Source: Bacillus sp. ISL-45
Lineage (GTDB): Bacteria; Bacillota; Bacilli; Bacillales; Cytobacillaceae
Length of the DNA stretch: 64,000 bases
Assembly: GCF_018613195.1 (NCBI RefSeq)
Contig: NZ_JAGGQQ010000003.1
Span: forward strand, 140,735-204,734
Reading direction: 5' to 3'
The notes under the pieces were generated by a model. That model saw nothing but the letters and a program-made list of their open reading frames with translations. It did not search any database and was not told the DNA's origin. Position 1 is the first letter of the stretch. Every line of letters starts with the position of its first letter. This document shows, in pieces, positions 45,044 through 55,000 of this stretch. Position numbers and translations under genes: made by a program.

Positions 45044-46059
45044 TACAGCACACCCTTTCCCCAAACAATAGTTGTTGCCCCCCAGGCATAGCCGATTCCG
45101 GCACTGACGAGAACGACAACATCCCCATCCTTCAATTTCCCAGCCTTATCTGCCAGTTCGAGCGACAGGATTTGATCAATCTGTCCGATGTGCCCATAGT
45201 CTTCGAGGTAGATGGAGTTTTCTTCCGTTAGGCCCAGCTCCCCCAATACAAAATCATGCGCCGACCGCTTCATGTGAAGCATCCCGATGTAGGCGATGTC
45301 CTTTTCGAAAAAACCGCTTTTCCCCACGGACCGCCGGATGACTTTTAAAAAGTTGGCCATCGATTTTTGCTCGAGCCGCTCCTTCATTCCCTTCGGATCA
45401 AGAACATCGAGCTGGTACAGTCCTTGCTCAAGAGCCTCCGCAGAAATCGGATTTTTTGTTCCGCCGGCAACGACGACGACATCTTCGGAAAAAGACCCAT
45501 CCGTGATCATTTCTGTTTCCAGCAGTACGTTCTTCACATGCCCCTTTTGCAATATAATCGCACCGCCGCCGGCCCCGAGATTATACATGAACCGCGTCCT
45601 TGGATTCTGGTAATCTATGAAATCACCATTGCGATAGCCTCCCGCGAGGAGAACGGTATTGATTCCCGGATCAGAGAGCATCATCCCTTTCGCCAGTTTC
45701 AGGGCCATCACAGTCGTTCCGCATCTTAACGCGGTATCGAAGGCCCAGGCATTCCTTGCACCGACTTCCTCCTGCAGCTTGATCCCTGCTGTCCATAATG
45801 GATATTCTTTGTATTCCTCGCCAATATAGATAACAAGGTCGATGTCCAGCGGATCCAGGTCGGCTTTTTCCAATGCCCTTTTCGCAGCCTTGATTCCCAT
45901 CTCACACGTATGATCTTCCGGGCCTGGCACCGGCTTTTTCCTGATTCCCATTTTTTCTTCAACAACTTGTACAGGAATTCCTGCCAACCGGGCAATTTCC
46001 GCCCCTGTCACATAATTTTCAGGAAGGTAAATTCCCGTACTGACAATGCCGATTTGCAT
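45043..46059 (-). CDS. KASIII-fold condensing enzyme (FabH-like), atypical active site
   Basis: About 338 residues of the thiolase superfamily, FabH/OleA/HMG-CoA-synthase side. The nucleophilic Cys113 lies in TALRCGTTVMAL, the first His (262) in GMLHMKRS. Where FabH has the Asn of NTSAAS, this protein has His290 in DYGHIGQID, suggesting a Cys-His-His set. It probably joins or cleaves acyl thioesters. The ATG at 46059 lies six bases after GGGGG; an ATG two codons upstream is too close to the ribosome site. Part of the liv operon, so imported acids may be its source of substrate. Confidence 0.85.
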   Translation of the reverse strand: MQIGIVSTGIYLPENYVTGAEIARLAGIPVQVVEEKMGIRKKPVPGPEDHTCEMGIKAAKRALEKADLDPLDIDLVIYIGEEYKEYPLWTAGIKLQEEVGARNAWAFDTALRCGTTVMALKLAKGMMLSDPGINTVLLAGGYRNGDFIDYQNPRTRFMYNLGAGGGAIILQKGHVKNVLLETEMITDGSFSEDVVVVAGGTKNPISAEALEQGLYQLDVLDPKGMKERLEQKSMANFLKVIRRSVGKSGFFEKDIAYIGMLHMKRSAHDFVLGELGLTEENSIYLEDYGHIGQIDQILSLELADKAGKLKDGDVVVLVSAGIGYAWGATTIVWGKGVL

Positions 46060-46083
46060 CTTCATCCCCCTTTAAAAACCGGT

Positions 46084-46263
46084 CTATGATTCACCAACAA
46101 TTTCCTTAATAAATGTCATTGCCGACTCCAGGGAATCAAACATGGCTTCTTTTTCTTCTTGGACATGGGTTACCTTGACCCTCCAGTATTTTCTGCCGCT
46201 GTCCATTTCGATGTCCGTGAGCTGAAAGCGGAGTACGAATGAAGTGACTTGCTTTGTTTCCAT
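46084..46263 (-). CDS. Small conserved-looking protein, 59 residues, in the liv operon
   Basis: A 59-residue soluble protein beginning METKQVTSFVLRFQL and ending FIKEIVGES. The ATG at 46263 overlaps the livM stop (TGATG), and the frame ends 24 nt before the KASIII start, so it sits in the operon with normal spacing. Beta-strand-like then helix pattern; no known domain recognised. The tight coupling is the main reason to call it real. Confidence 0.6.
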   Translation of the reverse strand: METKQVTSFVLRFQLTDIEMDSGRKYWRVKVTHVQEEKEAMFDSLESAMTFIKEIVGES

Positions 46264-47273
46264 CACGAATCTCCCTGGCTTATAGTCTCTGATTCCACTG
46301 GAACCGCAGTTTTCTTTTTCTTTCTGAATTTCAGTTTCTGCAAGGAACCGACAATCCCCTGAGGGAAAAACATGACAGCAAGGATATAAATAATGCCGAA
46401 AAAGATGATCCATCTTTCGAATATCCAGTGAACCTTCGCAAGCTCTGTAAGCCAGTGATGGGAAAACTCGATGATTCCCGCGCCGATGATTGCCCCGACC
46501 AGCGTCCCGACTCCGCCAATGATCGTCATCAGCAAGGCATCGAGTGTAATGTCTATCGTAAAAACACTGGTGTTTACGAACCTTAAGGAAACAGCGTATA
46601 AAATCCCGGCAATACCAGCGATGACTCCTGATACGACACTGGCAATGATTTTATATTGCAGAACACTGTATCCAAGCGATTCTGTCCGCTGCTCATTTTC
46701 CCTGATCGCCTGAAGGACTCTTCCAAGCGGTGAGTTGGTGAATCTTTTTAATAAAATGAAGACAATGACCATTGAACCAAGGCAAATCAGGTAAAAGTCC
46801 GTCCGGTCCTTAAGGAAATCTGGCACCCTGAACGTGAAGCCATCATTCCCATATGTGACAGTCCGCCATTTTTCAGCGAGCACTAAAAATAATCCGGCGA
46901 ACGCCATCGTCAGCATCGCGTAAAAATGGCTTTTCAGCCGCAGTGTCAGCAGCCCGACGAAATAACTCACCACAGCAGTCAGCAAAATCGTGACCAGGAC
47001 AGCGAGCAGAAAGTAGCTTGTTTCGGGTTCAAACCTTTTCATGAAGACACCAACTGTATAAGCCCCGATTCCGAAGAACATCGCATGACCGAACGAGACA
47101 ATGCCGGTGTATCCGAGCAGGATGTCATAGCTCATCGCCAGCACGGCAAAAATGAACACCTGGGAGAGAAGGATCAGCATGCTTTTAGAATCGTAGACAA
47201 ACGGAAGTACTGCCAGGAACCCGGCGACAAGCAAATATAAGATGTTCATGCGATTTGACAACATTCTTGTCAT
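46263..47273 (-). CDS. livM: Branched-chain amino-acid-type ABC permease LivM
   Basis: A 336-residue permease with about ten transmembrane segments and the LivM signature GYTGIVSFGHAMFFGIGAYTVG. A cytoplasmic basic tail (KLKFRKKKK) follows. It forms the channel with LivH. GGGGTGAG precedes the ATG. Start is 7 nt after the livH stop. Confidence 0.9.
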   Translation of the reverse strand: MTRMLSNRMNILYLLVAGFLAVLPFVYDSKSMLILLSQVFIFAVLAMSYDILLGYTGIVSFGHAMFFGIGAYTVGVFMKRFEPETSYFLLAVLVTILLTAVVSYFVGLLTLRLKSHFYAMLTMAFAGLFLVLAEKWRTVTYGNDGFTFRVPDFLKDRTDFYLICLGSMVIVFILLKRFTNSPLGRVLQAIRENEQRTESLGYSVLQYKIIASVVSGVIAGIAGILYAVSLRFVNTSVFTIDITLDALLMTIIGGVGTLVGAIIGAGIIEFSHHWLTELAKVHWIFERWIIFFGIIYILAVMFFPQGIVGSLQKLKFRKKKKTAVPVESETISQGDS

Positions 47274-47280
47274 CTTTTTC

Positions 47281-48141
47281 TCACCCCTTTGCCCCGAATA
47301 AGCCCTGCGGCCTGAAGATTAATACGACTGCCATCAGAAGCATGTTAGCTGCCAGCGCCAGATCTGGCACATAATAGGCCATGAATGAACCTGACAATCC
47401 AACCAGAATTGCGGCCATTACCGAGCCTGTAAAGCTGCCCATTCCGCCAATGACCACAACGATGAATGCCAGGATCGCAAACTCCATGCCCATATCCGCA
47501 TAAATCACCCCAGAATATGGCCCTAGAAGCATCCCGCCAAGAGCAGCCATTCCGGCACCGATCATGAATACGAACATGAATACTCTCTGGATGTTTACTC
47601 CGAGTGATTGGACCATTTCCTTATTCATAACCCCCGCGCGGACAACCAGACCGATCTTTGTCTTTTTAAGCAAGTATTGTACAGCAAGAAATACCGCAAA
47701 TCCTACAGCAATGATGAATACACGGTATTTGATGATGATAATCCCGCCAAACTCCCAGCTGCCTGAAAGGTAATCAGGGGTTGCTGCTGAAATCTGATTA
47801 GGTCCCCACACCACTTTTAACATCTCTGATAAGACAAGCATCAAACCAAGCGTAATCAATATTTGCTGCACATGGTTGCCATAAACAGGCTTGATGATCC
47901 AGCGCTCGGTTACAATTCCGAGAATCATGCCTGTAAGGATGGCCCCGATGATCCCGGCAAAAAAGCTTCCAGTCGAGCTATAAATCCAAATGCCGCTGTA
48001 TGCTCCCCAGGCAAACAAGCCGCCATGGGCGAAATTAAGTACATCCATCAGGCCGAAAATCAAAGTAAGGCCGGCTGCCAGAAGGAAAATCAGCATTCCC
48101 GTGGCTAGACCGTTAAGGCTTAAGTTAATCAAAACATCCAC
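47281..48141 (-). CDS. livH: Branched-chain amino-acid-type ABC permease LivH
   Basis: A 286-residue permease with about eight hydrophobic segments and the motif GLMDVLNFAHGGLFAWGAY, typical of LivH. GTG start at 48141, eight bases after GGAGG. Partner of LivM; transports a hydrophobic amino acid or another small carboxylate. Confidence 0.9.
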   Translation of the reverse strand: MDVLINLSLNGLATGMLIFLLAAGLTLIFGLMDVLNFAHGGLFAWGAYSGIWIYSSTGSFFAGIIGAILTGMILGIVTERWIIKPVYGNHVQQILITLGLMLVLSEMLKVVWGPNQISAATPDYLSGSWEFGGIIIIKYRVFIIAVGFAVFLAVQYLLKKTKIGLVVRAGVMNKEMVQSLGVNIQRVFMFVFMIGAGMAALGGMLLGPYSGVIYADMGMEFAILAFIVVVIGGMGSFTGSVMAAILVGLSGSFMAYYVPDLALAANMLLMAVVLIFRPQGLFGAKG

Positions 48142-48158
48142 TCTTGCTTCCTCCTTTC

Positions 48159-48866
48159 CTATGCAATGCCCAGGTACTTCCGTCTCATTTCTTCGTCCTC
48201 ACGGAGGAGGTTCATCGAGCCGTTTGAAACCGTCCTGCCATCATCGATAATGTAAAATCTGTCGCCAATCGTGCTGGCCATCATGAAGTTTTGTTCAACA
48301 AGTATGATCGTTGTTTTATCCTTCATTTGCTGGATGGATTCCATTACCTTTTCGACGACGATCGGTGCAAGGCCTTTGCTCGGTTCATCGATCAAGAGCA
48401 GTTCATTGTCATTGACATATGCCCTTGCGATAGAAAGCATTTGCTTTTGGCCGCCGCTCAATAGGCCGCCTGGTTTCTTCCAGAATTTTTTCAAATCAGG
48501 AAATAGCTCAAGAATCCAATCCAGCCGCTGCCGGGTTTCATCATTTTCTTTTTTTACCGCCACTTTGATATTCTCTTCGACGGTAAGGCCGGCAAAAATC
48601 CCCTGGTCTTCAGGCACATATCCAATTCCCTTATTTGCAATCGTAAAAGTTGGCAGGCTCTTGATTTCTTCTCCTTTAAATTGAACCGATCCTTTAGCTG
48701 CCGGGTTCAATCCCATGATTGTTCGCAGTGTCGTGGTTTTTCCGGCGCCATTCCTTCCCAGCAGTACGGTAACCTCCCCTTTCGGCACTACAAATGAGAT
48801 ACCTTGAAGGATGTGATACTGGCCGATGAATGTCTCGACCTGGTCAAGCTTCAGCAGCGTGTTCAC
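48159..48866 (-). CDS. livF: ABC transporter ATPase LivF
   Basis: A 235-residue ABC ATPase with Walker A GRNGAGKTT, signature LSGGQKQM and Walker B ELLLIDEPSKGL. GTG start at 48866 follows GGGAGG at eight bases and lies within livG (23-nt overlap), so the two ATPases are made together. LivF and LivG form the heterodimeric engine. Confidence 0.9.
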   Translation of the reverse strand: MNTLLKLDQVETFIGQYHILQGISFVVPKGEVTVLLGRNGAGKTTTLRTIMGLNPAAKGSVQFKGEEIKSLPTFTIANKGIGYVPEDQGIFAGLTVEENIKVAVKKENDETRQRLDWILELFPDLKKFWKKPGGLLSGGQKQMLSIARAYVNDNELLLIDEPSKGLAPIVVEKVMESIQQMKDKTTIILVEQNFMMASTIGDRFYIIDDGRTVSNGSMNLLREDEEMRRKYLGIA

Positions 48867-49617
48867 TATGCAAACCTCCCAAATATGCAGACTGTACTGT
48901 TTCATTTTTCATAATTTCCTCCGGTGTCCCATCGGCAAGCAAAGCACCGTTGAACAATACCATGATAGAATCCGAAAGATCCATGATCATATCCATTTTG
49001 TGTTCAATCAAAACGATCGTCCGGTCGCCGCGTTGTTTGATTTTCCTGATTACCTCCAGGATTGCCGGGACCTCTTCCAGCGACATGCCTGCTGTCGGTT
49101 CATCGAGCAGCAGCACCTCGGTATTCAGAGCAAGCAGCATCGCGATTTCCAGCTTCCTTTTCTCTCCGTGTGCAAGATTCCTCGCAAGCGCATCCTTCTT
49201 GCCATCAAGCAAGACAAGCTGCAGCCACTCTTCTGCCTGCTCCTCGAACTTTTTAAAAGAACGGAAATGCCTCAGCATCTGATAACGGACTCCCTCATGT
49301 GACTGCACGGCAAGACGGACATTTTCCATCACCGTCAGGTTCGGGAATACATTGGTGATCTGGAAGGACCGTCCGATTCCCGCCCTCGTCCTTTTTGTCG
49401 GAGACAGCTTTGTGATGTCACTGCCTTTATAGATGACCTTTCCCTCTGTTGGCATGAGCTGCCCGCTCAACAGGTTAAAGAAGGTCGTTTTTCCGGCACC
49501 GTTCGGACCGATGATCGATTTAAAATGATTGTGCGGAACTGAAATACTGACAGAATCTACAGCTGTATGGCCGCCAAATGTAATGCTAAGGTCTTTCGTC
49601 TCAATAATTGCCGTCAT
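48844..49617 (-). CDS. livG: ABC transporter ATPase LivG
   Basis: A 257-residue ABC ATPase: Walker A GPNGAGKTT, a LAHGEKRKLEIAM signature typical of LivG and Walker B VLLLDEPTAGMS. The ATG at 49617 follows AAGGGTGGTG; a longer frame starting at 49704 has 29 extra residues over the livK-livG hairpin. Confidence 0.9.
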   Translation of the reverse strand: MTAIIETKDLSITFGGHTAVDSVSISVPHNHFKSIIGPNGAGKTTFFNLLSGQLMPTEGKVIYKGSDITKLSPTKRTRAGIGRSFQITNVFPNLTVMENVRLAVQSHEGVRYQMLRHFRSFKKFEEQAEEWLQLVLLDGKKDALARNLAHGEKRKLEIAMLLALNTEVLLLDEPTAGMSLEEVPAILEVIRKIKQRGDRTIVLIEHKMDMIMDLSDSIMVLFNGALLADGTPEEIMKNETVQSAYLGGLHSEHAAEA

Positions 49618-49670
49618 TTCCTTTTCACCACCCTTGATAAAATTACGTCTGCGCACCGATTCTGTAAAAG

Positions 49671-49708
49671 CATAATGAACTTCGGCTGGGTTACCGAAGT
49701 TCATTATG
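49671..49708 (-). terminator. Strong hairpin between livK and livG
   Basis: Perfect 15-bp stem CATAATGAACTTCGG / CCGAAGTTCATTATG with an 8-nt loop just after livK. No long T-run follows, so it is a partial terminator or 3'-stabiliser keeping LivK abundant. Confidence 0.75.
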
Positions 49709-49718
49709 GATCTGTTAG

Positions 49719-50963
49719 TTAATTGCGGATCGGTGGAGCTGTTTCTTCTGGAGAGAGCTCGCGGATCAGGACAGGGACTGGATAGTCCACTCCATCTTTT
49801 TTCTCCAATTTGATAGCGTATAATGCCTGGAGTGCCTGATGGTCTTCTTCCCGGAAGGTCATTTGGCCCTTAGGAGTATCAAAGCTCATTCCTTCCATCG
49901 TCTCGATCAATTTTTGGGAATCGGTGTCCCCTTCTGTTTTCTTCAAGGCTTCGACAATCGCCATCGCAGCTGTCATGCCTCCTGGCGTAAATAAATCTGG
50001 AAGCTCGCCGTTAAAGCGCTTTTTATGTTCATCAACAAGCCATTTATTGATGTCATTCTGCGGAAGGTCATGATAATAGACAGTGAAGCCTTCCATGCCG
50101 ACAAGCGGCTCCATTGTTGCAAGTGCGGCGATATCTGGAGCACCAGTGGAGATTTTAATGCCTTTTTCCTGGACCTTCATGTCTGCAATCTGGTTCCATG
50201 GTGAATTTGCGCCAGCCCAGACAACGAACAAGTAATCCGGCTTCTGGTCGATGATTTTCTGGATGTTGGAAGTGAAATCTGTAGCAGCAGGATCTGCATA
50301 TTCCTCATGAATAACTTCTGCGCCAAGTTTTTCTGCTGCTTCTCTGAACGCAGCGACGCCATCGCGGCCAAAGGAATAGTCCGGAGCAAGAGTCGCGATT
50401 TTTACGCCATCCTTCGCAATGGCAGCGGCACCCGCAACAGCATCCTGCGAAGAGTTGCGCGCCGTTCGGAAAATATATTCATTGAATTCAGAGCCTGTGA
50501 TGCTGTCTGCTACTGCCGGCTCGACAATCATGATTTTTTCGTATTCCTCAGCCAATGGCAGGACTGCCAGCGTGTCACCTGAGCTTGATGAACCGACCAG
50601 GAAGTCTACTTCATCTTCCTCAAGCAGCTTCGTCGCTTTCTGGACTGCTACTTCAGGTTTGGTTTCGGTATCTTCAACAATGAATTCGATTTTACGCCCC
50701 GCTACTTCATTCGTTCCGTCTGTTGCATATTCAAGCCCCAACTCGAACCCGCGAAGTGTCTGCTTCCCATAAGCTTCAAGTCCGCCTGTTTGCGAAGCCA
50801 GCACACCAATCTTGATCGGTTCCGTGTTCTTCGGTTCACCTTTTCCTTCCGTACCTTCTGTACCGCCTGACTTCTCTGTTCCCGATCCACTGCAGGCACT
50901 TGTAAACAACAGGACCAAAATGAGCATAAAAGATAAAACAAAATTCCGCTGACCAGCTTTCAT
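49719..50963 (-). CDS. livK: Branched-chain amino-acid-type binding lipoprotein LivK
   Basis: A 414-residue periplasmic-binding-type protein. Signal peptide with lipobox TSAC at about residue 24, a Gly/Thr/Glu-rich linker, then IKIGVLASQTGGLEAYGKQTLRG, the Leu/Ile/Val-binding family start. Amino acids, amides, aromatic acids and short acyl acids are all known cargo in this family; the cluster suggests something that can be turned into an acyl-CoA. First gene of the operon. Confidence 0.9.
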   Translation of the reverse strand: MKAGQRNFVLSFMLILVLLFTSACSGSGTEKSGGTEGTEGKGEPKNTEPIKIGVLASQTGGLEAYGKQTLRGFELGLEYATDGTNEVAGRKIEFIVEDTETKPEVAVQKATKLLEEDEVDFLVGSSSSGDTLAVLPLAEEYEKIMIVEPAVADSITGSEFNEYIFRTARNSSQDAVAGAAAIAKDGVKIATLAPDYSFGRDGVAAFREAAEKLGAEVIHEEYADPAATDFTSNIQKIIDQKPDYLFVVWAGANSPWNQIADMKVQEKGIKISTGAPDIAALATMEPLVGMEGFTVYYHDLPQNDINKWLVDEHKKRFNGELPDLFTPGGMTAAMAIVEALKKTEGDTDSQKLIETMEGMSFDTPKGQMTFREEDHQALQALYAIKLEKKDGVDYPVPVLIRELSPEETAPPIRN

Positions 50964-51319
50964 TTCCTTTCCCCCTTTAAAATGGTGATTCCAAAGCCCA
51001 CAAGCTTTGACATCATCTTAAAAAATGGAAGTTACAAATGAGTTACAGCAAATTGGGTATGTCATGGAAGGCATTGTTGGTGGCAAAAAGCAGAAGAAGT
51101 AGTTATGAAATTAATAGTGAAATAAATAAAAGGGGGACAAGTTCATGAATGCCGTATTTCGTTGTTCATTCCGGCTAATATCATTGCAGGATTGATTTAT
51201 AAGTACCGACACCGCTAAAAAATGAACTTCTATTTCTAGACTTCCAAATTAAATAGTATCCCCTCCTATTTTTATGGCAATAACTTTACTAAATTGCCTA
51301 AAACATGGAGGGGATTTCT
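50964..51319. other. Intergenic region upstream of livK and the 105-residue gene
   Basis: No complete gene. It should hold the livK promoter (minus) and the promoter of the 51320 gene. Near 51130-51200 there is a strong AGGGGGA and ATG start with two overlapping short frames (16 and about 20 codons) and a hydrophobic reading IPANIIAGLIYKYRHR in another frame: possibly a decayed small ORF. Confidence 0.35.
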
Positions 51320-51637
51320 ATGAAGGGAATCTATTTGATCAATGAAAAGATTCATATAAATGGGCACGTCCAGGATGAAAGCGTTGAAATTCAGCAAGCT
51401 GCCCTGCTTGACTTAATGGATAAAGAAAGTGTAGTGCCTGTAAAATTAAACCCTTATCAATTAAACCAGCATTATACAATCCCGCACGCCCTGCTCTATG
51501 ATTTAAAGCAGCATAAAAAACAGATTGATTGTCTGCTGATTTATTCAAATGAGGCAATAGCCGATTTTGCTGCAACCTATCCGGCAAGGTGGCTGATCCT
51601 GAAAAGTTATTTTGATCGCATCCTTACAGTCGCTTAA
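51320..51637 (+). CDS. Uncharacterised protein, 105 residues
   Basis: A small protein beginning MKGIYLINEKIHINGH. No signal peptide, no membrane segment and no domain recognised. GGAGGGG sits seven bases upstream of the ATG, so translation is well supported. It is convergent with the VOC gene, with no obvious terminator in the 29-nt gap. Confidence 0.6.
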   Translation: MKGIYLINEKIHINGHVQDESVEIQQAALLDLMDKESVVPVKLNPYQLNQHYTIPHALLYDLKQHKKQIDCLLIYSNEAIADFAATYPARWLILKSYFDRILTVA

Positions 51638-51666
51638 ACGTGACTAACAGCATGCATCACCCTCAG

Positions 51667-52068
51667 TCAAATGCCGTCTGTTCCGCCGAATGCGATGCAG
51701 TATCCATCAAGGTCTTTGACGGCAAACTCCTTCCAGGGTCCATTATTTTCATCAACCCAAGGCTCGATGGCAATTTGCGCTCCTTTTCCCTTGAATTCAT
51801 GGTATAACTCATCAAGCGAATTCCAGTCTTCTACATAGCAGTAAAGGTCGAATCCATGCTTTTCACCTGCTGCCGGCGGATTAGGCCTCACATCTTTCGG
51901 AACGCTTGCTTGCAGCATTTTTATTGCCAGTCCTGAAAATCCATCACGGATGGCCCACCAGCCCGTTACCTCACAGCCTAATACATCAGAGTAGAACTTC
52001 CGCGCTTTTTCCAGATCCGATACCAATAAAACTTTTAATGAACTGTGAATCTGTCTTTTGTGCTCCAT
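51667..52068 (-). CDS. VOC-superfamily (glyoxalase/bleomycin-resistance-like) protein
   Basis: A 133-residue single-domain VOC protein. The start MEHKRQIHSSLKVLLVSDLEKARKFYSDVLGCEV is the usual first betaalphabetabetabeta module, and it ends with KDLDGYCIAF. A GGAGG site precedes the ATG at 52068; a longer frame was rejected. It follows the STAND regulator gene by only 20 nt, so the two form an operon. The ligand could be a small aldehyde, antibiotic or metabolite. Confidence 0.85.
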   Translation of the reverse strand: MEHKRQIHSSLKVLLVSDLEKARKFYSDVLGCEVTGWWAIRDGFSGLAIKMLQASVPKDVRPNPPAAGEKHGFDLYCYVEDWNSLDELYHEFKGKGAQIAIEPWVDENNGPWKEFAVKDLDGYCIAFGGTDGI

Positions 52069-52087
52069 TCCATATCCTCCTGTAAGT

Positions 52088-55000
52088 CTATTGATTATGT
52101 CCTTCAATGATCATCTCATACATATGCTTTGTTGGTTCCAGCGGAGTGACTCCCAGTTCCTCCTCCAGTACTTCGCTGCATTTTTTATACCATCGCATTG
52201 CCTGCGGGCGATTGTTCTTCCGATAAAAGCAAAACATCAGCAACCGGTATGCTTCCTCCCATGTTCTATCCCTATGGAGGATTTTTTGGCACCAATGAAT
52301 GGCAGAATCATAGTTTTCCCGCCTTACGTTCAACTGGGCGAGCTTTTCCGCACTGCGCAAAAAGTATACAAGAAGCCGTTCCCGCTCATTGAGGCACCAA
52401 TCCTCATACCTTCTTTCAGGAAGATAATCCCCGTTATATAAATTCAGGGCGCGTTCAAGTTCCTCCATAGATTTTTCGGTATTCTTCTCTTCAAGGCCGG
52501 CCTCTGCCCATTCTTCAAAAATTCGCGAATCCAGTTCAATCGCTGCCTGAGGGTTAATTCCGTACCCTGTTCCCTCCCTGATAATGAAAAAAGGGGTGGA
52601 TCTCGCCTTGCGGGCAGGCTCCAGTACATTATTCAAGGCATTCAGAGCGACCTTAAAATCCCTGTCTGCACTTTTTTCCTCATGGACTGGCCATAGAATC
52701 TGGAAAATGTCCTCCTTCATCAGGAACTGGCTCCTCTTCGTCAAGAATAGCTGGAAAAGCTCTTTCGCTTTTCCCCTCTGCCAATCCCTGTCCTCCACTT
52801 CCCTGTCTCCAAGCCAGAGCCTGAATTGACCAAGCGTTTGGACTCTTAATGTGTAGCCAGGATGGGCACTCAAGCGCGGAATTTTCAAATCCTCCAGCAG
52901 CTTCTCTGCATATCCAGGCATTATGGAATGCTTTACCGCTTGAATGAGCATCGGTGCGAAAACTTGCAAGTCCCGCGGCCCAAATGTCGTCCGCTTTTTC
53001 AGGAAGAATTCATATCCTCCTGTCTTCATCAATTTTAAGAAGCTTGAAAATGCTGATTTGAATTCCTCATCTTCATTCAACAAAAAATAATAATAGGAAT
53101 TCCAAAACGCAAGCAGCATCCTGCCATATTCATCGCCGCACTGACTGATCAGTCCCTCTGCTTTGCGAAGGTTCTCGAATGCCTCTTTGTGCCTATCGTT
53201 GTAGATGGACGCAATGGCCATGCATAAGGTAATGAGGGCTGATAACCAAACATCCTTCACCTGTTCTGTTTCGAGCAGCGCCTTTCTTCCAGCCTCAGCT
53301 GCCCTTTCATATTCACGCCTTGATCCATAGAGGATGCACAGGCCCATCAGCGGTTCGGCCTTCCCTCTTTCGATGCTCAGACGTCCCATGATATCAAGTG
53401 CCGTTTCATAGCATTTTTCTGCCAAAGCCAAATCATATTGTTCAATCAGCTGGACTGCATGCCCCATCCTGATCCATCCGCAAGCCTCCACAAATGGAGC
53501 CTGGATATCAATCCCATATTGTATCCCTGATTGAGACAAGGTTTTTGCCTGCATGCCATTGCCTGTAAAAGCTTCAATCAACGCCAGCAGCAAATCTGTT
53601 TCCCTATGTGATTGAGGCAAATGCTGCTTTTCATCCAGATGGCCAATTGCTTTAGCATCACTTAAAATCCTTCTCGTTTCTTCAAATCGGCCGGTCCTTA
53701 AAGTTAGCCGGGCTTCCAGGTTTCCATCCTCAATATGCACTCCCATCGACCTTGCCCGTTCTATCCATTTTTCTGCCTTCAAAGCCTGTCCGGAATTGAT
53801 CAGGTTTTCAGCAAGAAGGCGATAGAGCCTTCCCGTTTCCTCTGCAGCAGCATCAAGCATCGCCGCTTCCCGAAGCTCAATAGCCTGAGCTAAAATGCGT
53901 TCAGCCTTAAGCGGCTGGATTGTATCAAGATAAATTTTCGCTTTGCCTTCAAGCGCTTTGCTTTTCCATTCCGCATTTCCCATTCTTTCAGCTGTCTGGA
54001 TCGCCTGTTCATAACATGCTTCCGCTTGCTTGTACAATGAGCGGTAACGGTACACTTCGCCTTCAAGAAATAAAAGTGACCAATAGCGGCTTTTATCTTC
54101 CAGCGGGATTCTTGCCAGCCGCTCCTGCAGATTTTCGAGCTTGCCCATTTCGAGAAGCTCCATCCCCTGTTCATCCATAATCGCCGCAGCTGCCTGATAT
54201 TGGCCAACTTTCTCATAGCAGTATAATGCCTCTTCCCACTGTCCTTTTTTTTCAAAATAATAGGCACTGTTCATCATTAAAACTCTATATTGTTCAGGCT
54301 GGCTTGTGATCAGCCTGTTCTCAAGGAATTCCCGGAAAAGGGCGTGATACCTGAACTGGCTGCCGCCAATCTCTTGAATAAACAGGTTTTTCGCAGTCAG
54401 CTGCTGCAGCATCTGGATGGAACCGTTCATACCGAGGATGTGGTCACATACATCGCCGCTTATTTCTTCGAAGATGCTTGTCTGTTCAAGAAACTGCTGG
54501 ATCATTGGGGGCTGTTTCGAAAACACTTCATATACCAGGTATTGAAAAAGATCTTCAAGCGACTTTGCAGGCTCTGCCAGTAGCTCTTCAAGGCTATGAA
54601 GATGCGGCAGCTGCTGAGCGATCATTCCAATCGCGATGACCCAGCCTTCTGTAATGTGATACAGCTGGTCAATCTGTTCGTCACTAATAGCCATCTGATA
54701 ATAATCAGAAAGGAGCAGCTCAATTTCTTCTTTGCCGAAAATCAAATCCGCCTTCGAAATCTCATTCAATTCATTTTTAGCCCTAAACTTAGCAAGTACT
54801 TTCCAGCCCGGCTTTGTCCTGGTCGAAATCACAAGATGAAGATGGCCCGGCATATGCTCCAGCAGTTTTTCCATCCAGACATTGATATGGTAAGAATGTT
54901 CAATCGCGTGGTAGTCATCAAGGATGACAATGATCTGTTCGGGTATCTGAAGGATCTCATTGATGAAAAGCGAAGAGAGCATGCCTAGTTCCTCTTCCCT

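Noticed and set aside
40785..46059. A true oleABCD olefin cluster
   Set aside because: The hydrolase has a Ser nucleophile (OleB uses Asp), the SDR is about 246 residues (OleD is larger), and the ligase is separated by repeats and a terminator. Only superfamily resemblance remains.
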